A stretch of DNA of 9,670 nt from an uncultured bacterium (GTDB lineage Bacteria > Patescibacteriota > Minisyncoccia > Phycocordibacterales > UBA5272): the NCBI GenBank assembly GCA_903834855.1, contig CAILKS010000005.1, positions 1 through 9,670 on the forward strand. Direction: 5' to 3'. The translations under genes were made by a program, and so were the position numbers. Below the pieces are notes generated by a model that made no database searches, had not been told where the DNA came from, and saw nothing but the letters and a program-made list of their open reading frames with translations. This document shows positions 1-5,517 of this stretch, one piece after another. Each line of letters begins with the position of its first letter. The stretch's first letter is position 1.

Positions 1-544
1 ACAAGCTACTGACTACCTGCTGCCCCTTCCCCTGCACCTCATCTCTTAACTCCATAATTCTATGAGCACAACCTTCTACGTCACGAACATTTTCTATAAC
101 AAATTCTTGATCTGTTCCTGCACTTTGAACTTTTAACTGTCCATAACCTAATAAAGTTTGTAAAAATCCATTCTTCTCAAAAAATACATCTTGTATACGA
201 ACTAATTCCATAAAGGCTTCATCTCTAGCAAAAATATCTTTTTGATTAATAGCAATTATATGCTGATCTGTAACATACCAAACATCAAAATAACTTTTTG
301 TCCAAGCATAGAAAAAACTAGCCCAAAATAAAAGTACAAAAGAAACTAAAATCATAGCCCCGTAATCTCCATAAAAAAGACCATTAAAATTGCCTTTCGA
401 TGCCAAAAATATAGCAATTATTATAAAAAATAAACAACCAAATAGATGTAATAAAAAATCATAAACATAAACAATCCAATGCTTGCGGACTTTTTCAATC
501 ATTTCCTCCCCCTCTTCTAATAAATTTTCTTGTTCTATTATCAT
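1..544 (-). CDS. PH-domain membrane protein (YdbS/bPH_2-like), 3' end outside window
   Basis: The visible 181 codons are open to the window edge. After an acidic, charged N-terminus with the pattern LLEEGE-xxx-VRKHW come two membrane segments, at about residues 24-48 and 61-81. They are followed by a bacterial pleckstrin-homology-like domain at about residues 84-166 (YFDVWYVTDQHIIAIN, then RIQDVFFEKNGFLQTLLGYG). This layout is typical of small membrane-anchored bPH_2 proteins, whose exact role is unknown. I chose the ATG at 544 because it overlaps the TGA of the upstream gene as ATGA, suggesting coupled translation; an internal ATG at 500-502 follows a purine-rich stretch but would cut off the conserved acidic start. 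The last visible codons enter heptad-like DNA (1-24), as other gene ends here do, so the stop is probably just outside the window. The family call is firm; the function is unknown. Confidence 0.82.
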   Translation of the reverse strand, partial: MIIEQENLLEEGEEMIEKVRKHWIVYVYDFLLHLFGCLFFIIIAIFLASKGNFNGLFYGDYGAMILVSFVLLFWASFFYAWTKSYFDVWYVTDQHIIAINQKDIFARDEAFMELVRIQDVFFEKNGFLQTLLGYGQLKVQSAGTDQEFVIENVRDVEGCAHRIMELRDEVQGKGQQVVSSL

Positions 545-711
545 ATAATTATCATTAACCAAAAAAGGGAGATTGACCCGAGTAAGAAAATTGCTCTCGC
601 AATTGCAACTTTAATTTCCCCTTTACCAAATCTCCACCAAACATATAAAAGAGAACCGGCGAGTGGTAGAAAGACAATCAAAGTTATTACTAAAATAATT
701 ATGGGAATCAT
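541..711 (-). CDS. small two-helix membrane protein, 56 aa
   Basis: This short gene reads MIPIIILVITLIVF... and ends in ...FWLMIII before TGA (541-543). It has two hydrophobic segments, at about residues 2-26 and 36-56, joined by a basic loop (WWRFGKGEIKVAIARA). By the positive-inside rule the loop should face the cytoplasm. Its stop overlaps the ATG of the downstream PH-domain gene by 4 bases, the classic sign of translational coupling, so the two proteins may act together in the membrane. A TATACT -10 box lies six bases before the ATG, with no Shine-Dalgarno sequence, which suggests a leaderless transcript for this two-gene unit. I do not recognise the family. The reading frame continues upstream, but that part translates repeat DNA. 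Confidence 0.7.
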   Translation of the reverse strand: MIPIIILVITLIVFLPLAGSLLYVWWRFGKGEIKVAIARAIFLLGSISLFWLMIII

Positions 712-717
712 AAAGAT

Positions 718-723
718 AGTATA
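718..723 (-). promoter_or_regulatory. -10 box, probable leaderless promoter for the small membrane/PH gene pair
   Basis: TATACT on the minus strand is followed by six bases and then the ATG at 711. No convincing -35 box is visible; heptad repeats occupy the upstream region. The same hexamer at the same spacing precedes the ATPase gene. Confidence 0.5.
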
Positions 724-725
724 CA

Positions 726-760
726 GTGGGTAGAAGGTAGTGGGTAGTGAGTAGTGAGAT
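726..760. repeat. degenerate 7-bp tandem repeat, five units
   Basis: The units are GTGGGTA, GAAGGTA, GTGGGTA, GTGAGTA and GTGAGAT, in strict 7-base register (first base 726). The block sits directly upstream of the -10 box at 718-723. It belongs with the other heptad blocks at gene junctions in this window. Confidence 0.85.
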
Positions 761-780
761 ACGCACAGGGAGTCACTGCT

Positions 781-844
781 AGTTTTTAATTACTAGTCTT
801 TAGTTTTTAATGAAATACGGGATAATTTTCAATTTTCAATTTTC
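781..844. repeat. AT-rich 7-bp periodic repeats in the 712-1124 intergenic gap
   Basis: From 781 the sequence runs in 7-base register as AGTTTTT, AATTACT, AGTCTTT, AGTTTTT, AATGAAA. From 824 the unit AATTTTC occurs three times in a row (824-844). The first half of the 413-base gene-free gap (712-1124) thus holds heptad repeats and the second half two structured elements. I see no coding sequence in the gap on either strand. Confidence 0.8.
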
Positions 845-886
845 AAAAAACACATAGCCAGATTTTCTATTCTTACTTTAGGCAAA

Positions 887-989
887 AATTGCTCAGATAC
901 GAGGAGCTTAGGATTTTTTTCGAAGAAGACGTACATTTTAGTACGTTGACTGAGAAAAAATACGTAGCGACAAAGTAGCTGAGGCAATT
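887..989 (+). repeat. structured palindromic element, copy 1
   Basis: The element folds, in plus sense, as: outer stem 887-895 with 980-989 (one bulge); GA/GC step; TAC 898-900 with GTA 975-977; 5x6 internal loop GAGGA 901-905 opposite GACAAA 969-974; GCT 906-908 with AGC 966-968; T-rich arm 911-921 with A-rich arm 954-963 (one bulge or mismatch); 7x7 loop 922-928 opposite 947-953; hairpin ACGTAC 929-934 with GTACGT 941-946 and a six-base loop. It shares a 20-base identical block (894-913) with copy 3 (5538-5557), plus long matches on the 3' side. It is either a repeat element or a structured RNA; I do not recognise the family. Confidence 0.8.
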
Positions 990-996
990 CTGTATT

Positions 997-1124
997 GCTT
1001 TAAGCAAGAAATTGCTTTAGATGCAAGGCAGAAAAAGTTTTTGCGACTAAGACGTACAAGTAGTACGTTGCAGGAGCAAAAATTTTTTCTAACGAAGCAG
1101 ATGAAGCAATTTCTTGCTTAAAGT
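997..1124 (+). repeat. structured palindromic element, copy 2 (divergent subtype)
   Basis: A perfect 19-bp outer inverted repeat (999-1017 with 1104-1122) is extended by a C-G and a G-U pair to 997/1124. Inside come TAGATGC 1018-1024 with GCAGATG 1097-1103, including a tandem G-A/A-G step; a 5x6 loop AAGGC (1025-1029) opposite AACGAA (1091-1096); a 15-bp stem 1030-1044 with 1076-1090 containing one G-U pair; a 7x7 loop 1045-1051 opposite 1069-1075; and hairpin ACGTAC 1052-1057 with GTACGT 1063-1068. The plan equals that of copies 1 and 3, although most stem sequence differs. It ends at the base next to the stop codon of the ATPase gene (1125-1127), so it could also shape that transcript's 3' end. 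Confidence 0.82.
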
Positions 1125-3824
1125 CTAAAGTTGGTATTTGCGGAGGATCTCGGAATTAACCTCCTCCGCATCTCTTCCATAAGTTTGATAGCTCAGCTGT
1201 TTCAATATTTCAATTTTTGAAGCATCACCACTCTCTGTTGTTAATGTAACTATATCAAAAGGTTTTTTTGGTTCACCATTTACCAACATCTTCAAATAAG
1301 CATGACGATTCTCTATTTTCATTATATCTGTAGCTGTAAAAGTTGGTGCAAATTGTGATTCAAGGAATTTAGCATCGTCCGGTCCAACACGGAATATTGC
1401 CATTGATCCCACGTTCCCAAAAACTGCATCTTTAATATCATCTTTTATTTGTGCAATATATTGATGAGCTAGAGTAAGAGATAATCGATATTTTCTAGCT
1501 TCAGAAAGTATTGTTCCAATAGCTGGGGTGGTTATATTTTGAAATTCATCTATATAAAGATAAAAATCCGGCCTCTCATTTGTATCAACTCTCGAAAGTG
1601 CTGCTTGTAAAAACTTTCCAACCATAATAAGACCGAGTAAGTTAGAGTTTAAGTCCCCAAGTCTTCCTTTTGAAAGATTTACCAAGAATATTTTCTTAGA
1701 ATCCATAATATCTCGGAAATTAAATGCTGACTTTTCTTGAACAATAATCGGGCGCATAACATCATTTGTTAAGAACACATCAAATTTACTAGTAACATAT
1801 TGTGTCCAGTTTTGAAGACCTTGATCCCCTGATGTTTTTTCTGCATTCTGCCAAAACTGAATTAGAAGTGGATTTTTTGTTTTTGATAATTTATAATCAC
1901 GAAAATCTTTATCAGAAAATACACGACCAATCTCCATCAAAGTATTACCACTTTCTGGATGCTCCATAACAAGTGCTGTTGCATTACGGAAATACTGTTC
2001 AAACCCAGGCCCTCCCGTTGCTTTCATATCAAACAATTTATCAAAAATACCTAAAAGTTCATTAATTACGAAGGTCTTTTGCTCTGGATGATCCTTATCA
2101 TATTCGAGCATATTTAACCCCATGGGGCGCTCAATATGGCTTGGATCGAAATAAATGACGTCACCCTTACGTTCATCTGGAATATTCGCTAATATGTCAT
2201 CTATATCACTTCCATGAGGGTCTATGAAGCAACAACCATCCCCATTTTTAATGTCTTGTATTATTAGATTTTTAAGAACCGAAGTCTTTCCTGTACCGGT
2301 TTGTCCAATAACATAAAGATGCCTCATGCGATCTTCTTTACTGAAATGTATCATTTGCTCTTGATCACGGAAACGATTAGCCCCAATAATAACCCCTTCT
2401 ATTGGTAAATCAAGTGGGGCCTGAGAAGAAGCTGCTTTTGCATCTTTTACATTTCCTACATCTTTACTTTGCATTGGAAAATGGAAAATAGTTGCAAGCT
2501 CACTTATATTTAGTGGACAATTTTCATCATCATTCCATAAACGATACGAAAATCTGTGTAACATTGCTTTTTGTTTTCTGCCTTCTACCTCTTTCCAAGT
2601 AAAACTATTTCCACCGACTTCGGAGAATTGCATAAATGCAGACTCTAAATCTTTTCTAATCGCTTGCACACGTGGGAGTGTTTCTGCGGAAGCTACAATA
2701 CGAATATTTGTTTCTATAATTGTTTTCTCTAATTTTGCCTGAACATGCTTCATAGCAACTTCATCAACGTGTGTCTTATTTCTTTCTCTTTCTTCAGGAG
2801 TTTTTGAACTAAAACTGTCCCCAATAAACATAAATATTTCTTTTAAAGCATTTTGTTTAGCAATTGCGCGCTTCATAGTATCTCCCCTTCTCAAATCATC
2901 TAACATTTGACCATAACGTTTTGCAAAAAATTCCCCAGCTGGACGCACAAGTATTTGAATAGCTAATCCTTCATTATCTTTTGCAATCTTTGTAAAAGAA
3001 GATAACAAAAGTGCCATTGGATCAGCCTCCATGTCTTTATAAGTTTTAATAGGAAGAGCTGGCGAAGCAGTTGATACTGCATAGGACGCTGCAGAAATTG
3101 CATGGGTGTGAAATATATTATAATCGTCTTTTTGTTCACGAACTTGAGCATTTGGAAATACTCCAAGAACCACTTTTTCAAATAAATCTGCATAATCAAT
3201 ATGTACTGCGCAGTAAAAAGATACGGCCGTAGTGCCATTAGACACTGCAAGCTCAAGAGAATAATAATTCTTTTCTTTGTTCATGGCATCACTAGCTAGC
3301 GCTTGCATGGATGTAAACCACTGTTCCATTAAACCCATCATTTCTTTTAATTGTTTCACCTGTCCCTCACCAGCATCAGGTAATATAACTTCAAATAATT
3401 TCATGTGAAGAGCCTTCCATGTTTCTTTATTTATAGTGTTTTTTATTTCATGATGAGATAAAAGATATTGCACTAAAAATCGCTCAAAATCATCTTCAGT
3501 TTCTGGATCATTTAATTTTTCTGACATCGAAAGCGCATTTTTTATGCCTTTATCTGCCATGACTTGAGATAGCATTTGAATTTTTTCATCTGTTTTCTTT
3601 GGTGCTAACCATTCAATAAGCCTATGGGTTTCAGCACTATTTATTTGCGCATGTACAGGGACAATTTCTGCAATCGGTGTCTGTCTGTATTCACGAACAA
3701 CTTCATGGGCGTGGTCTTCTGGCTTAAAATGAGTTTCAAAACCCTTAGATTCAGTTTTCTTTTTTTCTATTTGTGCACGCAGATAAATAGCCTCTTCTTC
3801 TGGTGTAGTTAACTGTTCATTCAT
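1125..3824 (-). CDS. type IV secretion/conjugation-type ATPase (VirB4/TraD-like, DNA-binding AAA domain)
   Basis: This 899-residue protein (counted from the ATG at 3824) belongs to the FtsK/HerA-like pumping ATPases used by conjugation and type IV secretion systems. An N-terminal region of about 480 residues includes a stretch (about 186-228) resembling the domain before the motor in VirB4-like proteins. The motor follows: Walker A GQTGTGKT at about 507-514, FIDPHG at 533-538, Walker B LYIDEFQN at 756-763, and a downstream RKYRLSLTLAHQY motif near 777-789. I see no transmembrane segment, so it is probably a soluble or peripheral hexamer. A longer reading from ATG 3881 is rejected because its first 19 codons lie in the terminator and heptad repeats and upstream of a -10 box six bases before ATG 3824. 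No relaxase or other secretion genes are beside it, so the substrate (DNA, protein or pilus) is open. A terminator separates it from map. Confidence 0.87.
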   Translation of the reverse strand: MNEQLTTPEEEAIYLRAQIEKKKTESKGFETHFKPEDHAHEVVREYRQTPIAEIVPVHAQINSAETHRLIEWLAPKKTDEKIQMLSQVMADKGIKNALSMSEKLNDPETEDDFERFLVQYLLSHHEIKNTINKETWKALHMKLFEVILPDAGEGQVKQLKEMMGLMEQWFTSMQALASDAMNKEKNYYSLELAVSNGTTAVSFYCAVHIDYADLFEKVVLGVFPNAQVREQKDDYNIFHTHAISAASYAVSTASPALPIKTYKDMEADPMALLLSSFTKIAKDNEGLAIQILVRPAGEFFAKRYGQMLDDLRRGDTMKRAIAKQNALKEIFMFIGDSFSSKTPEERERNKTHVDEVAMKHVQAKLEKTIIETNIRIVASAETLPRVQAIRKDLESAFMQFSEVGGNSFTWKEVEGRKQKAMLHRFSYRLWNDDENCPLNISELATIFHFPMQSKDVGNVKDAKAASSQAPLDLPIEGVIIGANRFRDQEQMIHFSKEDRMRHLYVIGQTGTGKTSVLKNLIIQDIKNGDGCCFIDPHGSDIDDILANIPDERKGDVIYFDPSHIERPMGLNMLEYDKDHPEQKTFVINELLGIFDKLFDMKATGGPGFEQYFRNATALVMEHPESGNTLMEIGRVFSDKDFRDYKLSKTKNPLLIQFWQNAEKTSGDQGLQNWTQYVTSKFDVFLTNDVMRPIIVQEKSAFNFRDIMDSKKIFLVNLSKGRLGDLNSNLLGLIMVGKFLQAALSRVDTNERPDFYLYIDEFQNITTPAIGTILSEARKYRLSLTLAHQYIAQIKDDIKDAVFGNVGSMAIFRVGPDDAKFLESQFAPTFTATDIMKIENRHAYLKMLVNGEPKKPFDIVTLTTESGDASKIEILKQLSYQTYGRDAEEVNSEILRKYQL

Positions 3825-3830
3825 TAAAAC

Positions 3831-3839
3831 AGTATAGCA
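3831..3839 (-). promoter_or_regulatory. extended -10 box of the ATPase gene
   Basis: TGC-TATACT on the minus strand is followed by six bases and then ATG 3824. The TGn extension may make up for the missing -35 box, since repeats fill that position. The spacing implies a transcript starting at or next to the ATG (leaderless). Confidence 0.55.
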
Positions 3840-3864
3840 GTAAGCGGTGGGCAGTGGGCAGTGG
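3837..3864. repeat. 7-bp tandem repeat, four units, upstream of the ATPase promoter
   Basis: In plus sense the units are GCAGTAA, GCGGTGG, GCAGTGG and GCAGTGG. The first unit (3837-3843) contains the extended part of the ATPase -10 region. The block resembles the one at 726-760 in both sequence (GTGGG core) and position next to a TATACT box. Confidence 0.85.
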
Positions 3865-3866
3865 AT

Positions 3867-3899
3867 ACAAAAAGTGGCCACTTCGTGGCCGCTTTTTGT
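3867..3899. terminator. palindromic terminator between map and the ATPase gene
   Basis: The arms AGTGGCCAC (3873-3881) and GTGGCCGCT (3885-3893) form a nine-bp stem with a three-base loop. An A-tract on one side and a T-tract on the other also pair, so the hairpin can end transcription in either direction. One internal pair is G-U in plus sense and A-C in minus sense. It most likely ends the secY-adk-map side of transcription before the ATPase promoter. Confidence 0.85.
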
Positions 3900-3905
3900 G
3901 TCGTA

Positions 3906-3947
3906 TCTAGCGTCTAAAATCTAATGTCTACTGTCTAATGTCTAGTA
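3906..3947. repeat. 7-bp tandem repeat (TCTAnnn), six units, running into the map stop codon
   Basis: In plus sense the units are TCTAGCG, TCTAAAA, TCTAATG, TCTACTG, TCTAATG and TCTAGTA. The map stop codon (3935-3937) and its last three residues (TRH) lie within the array, so repeat DNA defines the protein's extreme C-terminus. Confidence 0.88.
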
Positions 3948-4705
3948 AGAATTTCCGCCTCTCCTTCTGTAATTAAAATAGTGTGTTCAAAGTGAGCAGA
4001 GTTTTTGTGGTCTGCTGTAGTAAATGTATAACCATCATCTTCCAAAATTACATCATCAGTTCCAATATTTACCATTGGTTCAAGGGCTAAAACCATACCA
4101 GGAACTAACTTAGGCCCCTTAATGCCATCATCAAAATTTGGAACATAAGGTTCTTCGTGAACTTGATAACCCACGCCGTGGCCAGATAAGATTTTTACAA
4201 TGCCATATTTTTTAGGAATAGATTTTTCGATGGCTTTTGAGATGTCATTTACATAAGCTCCACATTTTGCAGCTTTTATACCAGCATAAAGTGAAGCTTC
4301 TGTGACTTCCAATAACTTTTTATTTTCGTCCGATATTTTCCCAACCGCAACTGTACGCGCTGAGTCAGAAATCATTCCTTTATGATTAATTCCTCCATCA
4401 ATTCCGACAATATCCCCTTCTTGTAATATTCTACCACCTGCTATACCGTGCACCACTTCGTTATTTACAGAAATACAAATATTTCCAGGGTATGCATAAG
4501 CTGCGCCAAATGGTTGATAATTAAGAAATGCAGATTTATCCCCTCCTTCTGTTATTTTTTTGTAAACAAAATCATCAATATCCTTTGTAGTAATACCTGG
4601 CTTTATCATTTTTTCTGTTTCATCTAAAACACAAGAAAGACGCTTACATGATTCACGTAAGTTTTCTAAATCTTTCCCTTTTTTTAGTTTTATATCGTAT
4701 TTCAT
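3935..4705 (-). CDS. map: type I methionine aminopeptidase
   Basis: The product removes the initiator methionine from new proteins in the cytoplasm using a two-metal centre. All five metal ligands are visible in family order: D103 (GID), D114 (ISD), H176 (SGHGVG), E209 (ALEPM) and E240 (HFEHT). The accessory histidines H86 (VVHG) and H183 (VHEEP) are also present. At 256 residues it matches the short bacterial form without a zinc-finger or SH3-type extension. It starts 23 bases after the adk stop and is probably co-transcribed with adk; the gap is a heptad repeat with no clear Shine-Dalgarno sequence or promoter. The last residues are encoded by repeat DNA, beyond the usual end of the fold. 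Confidence 0.97.
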   Translation of the reverse strand: MKYDIKLKKGKDLENLRESCKRLSCVLDETEKMIKPGITTKDIDDFVYKKITEGGDKSAFLNYQPFGAAYAYPGNICISVNNEVVHGIAGGRILQEGDIVGIDGGINHKGMISDSARTVAVGKISDENKKLLEVTEASLYAGIKAAKCGAYVNDISKAIEKSIPKKYGIVKILSGHGVGYQVHEEPYVPNFDDGIKGPKLVPGMVLALEPMVNIGTDDVILEDDGYTFTTADHKNSAHFEHTILITEGEAEILTRH

Positions 4706-4712
4706 GGGCAGG

Positions 4713-4740
4713 TCTTAGCTATTAGCCTTTAGCTTGTAGC
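4713..4740. repeat. 7-bp tandem repeat (nnnTAGC), four units, across the adk stop codon
   Basis: In plus sense the units are TCTTAGC, TATTAGC, CTTTAGC and TTGTAGC; on the minus strand this is GCTAnnn. The array covers the adk stop codon (4729-4731) and the last three codons (ATS), and fills most of the adk-map spacer. Confidence 0.88.
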
Positions 4741-5328
4741 CATTTCTAATTTAGAAACCAACTCTGAATGCACTTGTTCTATTGTTTGTTCACCATTAAC
4801 ACGAATAAATGTATATTCTGAATCTTTTTCATAGGTTTCTATACATGGATAAACTTCTTTAGTAAACCATTCCATCTTTTGCTTCATTGCTTCCATGTCT
4901 TTATCATCTTCACGTCCTCGTGAGGATAACTTATCAATAGCCCAGATCTCTCCAACATCAAGATGAATTACAGTAGCGCCATTATAACCAAAAAATGTAA
5001 TAGCTTTTCTTAAAACCTCAAGCTCCATAGGCATGCGTGGCGCCCCATCTAAAAGAATTGTTTCGTCTCCCTTTAGGGTATTAATAAATATATTTGCCCA
5101 ATTCCAAATTGCTAAAAATTCTGGCTGAAGACCACCTGTATTTTGAGTTTCGCGAGCTTTTTGTGCTGCAAAATTATCTGCTTCTATAAATGTACGAAAC
5201 CCTCCGCCTGTTGTAACATGGAGAACATTCTTTGCCCCTTTTTCTTCTAAATATTTCTTTAAAAGGTCTACCTGCGTCCCCTTTCCACTACCTGATCTCC
5301 CCATGATGATATACATTTGTTTTTCCAT
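4729..5328 (-). CDS. adk: adenylate kinase-type nucleoside monophosphate kinase
   Basis: The product is expected to interconvert AMP, ATP and ADP (or a related NMP) in the cytoplasm. The P-loop GRSGSGKGT spans residues 10-18. TGGGFR at 40-45 corresponds to the NMP-binding TGD-xx-R motif, DGAPR at 94-98 to the usual DGFPR, and SSRGREDD at 135-142 supplies the LID arginines. At 199 residues it has a short LID and no zinc-binding insertion. The replaced P-loop proline, missing TGD aspartate and DGAPR variant mark it as divergent, so AMP specificity is inferred mainly from its place between secY and map, the standard order. I start it at ATG 5328, six bases after a TGC-TAGTAT box; a start at residue 5 would fit the fold equally well. 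Its C-terminal ATS is encoded by a heptad repeat. Confidence 0.87.
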   Translation of the reverse strand: MEKQMYIIMGRSGSGKGTQVDLLKKYLEEKGAKNVLHVTTGGGFRTFIEADNFAAQKARETQNTGGLQPEFLAIWNWANIFINTLKGDETILLDGAPRMPMELEVLRKAITFFGYNGATVIHLDVGEIWAIDKLSSRGREDDKDMEAMKQKMEWFTKEVYPCIETYEKDSEYTFIRVNGEQTIEQVHSELVSKLEMATS

Positions 5329-5334
5329 TGATAC

Positions 5335-5343
5335 ATACTAGCA
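5335..5343 (-). promoter_or_regulatory. possible extended -10 box (leaderless) of adk-map
   Basis: TGC-TAGTAT on the minus strand ends six bases before ATG 5328, the same spacing as at the ATPase and small membrane genes. The hexamer matches TATAAT at four of six positions, so it is weaker than the TATAAT at 5395-5400. Confidence 0.35.
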
Positions 5344-5349
5344 TGTCGG

Positions 5350-5384
5350 GGTAGCTTGTAGCTAGTAAATTGTAGCTAACAGCA
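5350..5384. repeat. 7-bp tandem repeat upstream of adk, five units
   Basis: In plus sense the units are GGTAGCT, TGTAGCT, AGTAAAT, TGTAGCT and AACAGCA. The block lies between two candidate adk promoters. If the upstream promoter is used, it becomes part of the 5' leader. Confidence 0.8.
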
Positions 5385-5394
5385 AATAAAAATA

Positions 5395-5424
5395 ATTATA
5401 TGACCAAAAATATACGAAGTCCAA
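5395..5424 (-). promoter_or_regulatory. candidate promoter upstream of adk-map
   Basis: A perfect TATAAT (5400-5395, minus strand) is preceded after 18 bases by TTGGAC (5424-5419), a weak -35 match. It would give adk a leader of about 60 bases containing the heptad repeat. The -10 box abuts one arm of a TGACCAA/TTGGTCA dyad (5401-5407 and 5472-5478), which could serve as an operator; that role is inference. Confidence 0.4.
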
Positions 5425-5478
5425 TAATTGATAAGATTATTTAATAACTTATCTAATTAGCAAGGAGAATATTGGTCA
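5401..5478. repeat. inverted repeat with inner hairpin in the secY-adk gap
   Basis: The outer arms TGACCAA (5401-5407) and TTGGTCA (5472-5478) enclose an inner hairpin GATAAG/CTTATC (5430-5435 with 5448-5453), which extends by AATT/AATT past one bulged base. This fills the half of the 315-base gap (5329-5643) not taken by heptads or copy 3. I see no gene here. A random origin for the short arms in AT-rich DNA is possible. Confidence 0.4.
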
Positions 5479-5517
5479 GAAAAGGTTTTAGATGCAATAC
5501 CTTATCTTATATTTGGT

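Noticed and set aside
530..733. Plus-strand 67-codon reading frame
   Set aside because: It is antisense to the small membrane protein gene and its composition is the mirror of that coding sequence.
824..844. Three direct repeats considered as a CRISPR or iteron array
   Set aside because: Units of 7 bp with no spacers cannot be CRISPR; no replication protein gene is present to support iterons.
887..989. Structured elements as plain Rho-independent terminators
   Set aside because: They are over 100 bases with several conserved internal loops and no GC-rich stem followed by a T-tract; clear terminators of a different design are present elsewhere in the window.
887..1124. Insertion sequence with terminal inverted repeats
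   Set aside because: No transposase frame is present and each copy has different outer arms, unlike ends of one mobile element; a MITE-like origin is not excluded.
2963..3256. Minus-strand 97-codon hydrophobic reading frame
   Set aside because: It is a +1/+2 frame shadow inside the ATPase gene with no start signal or recognisable domain.
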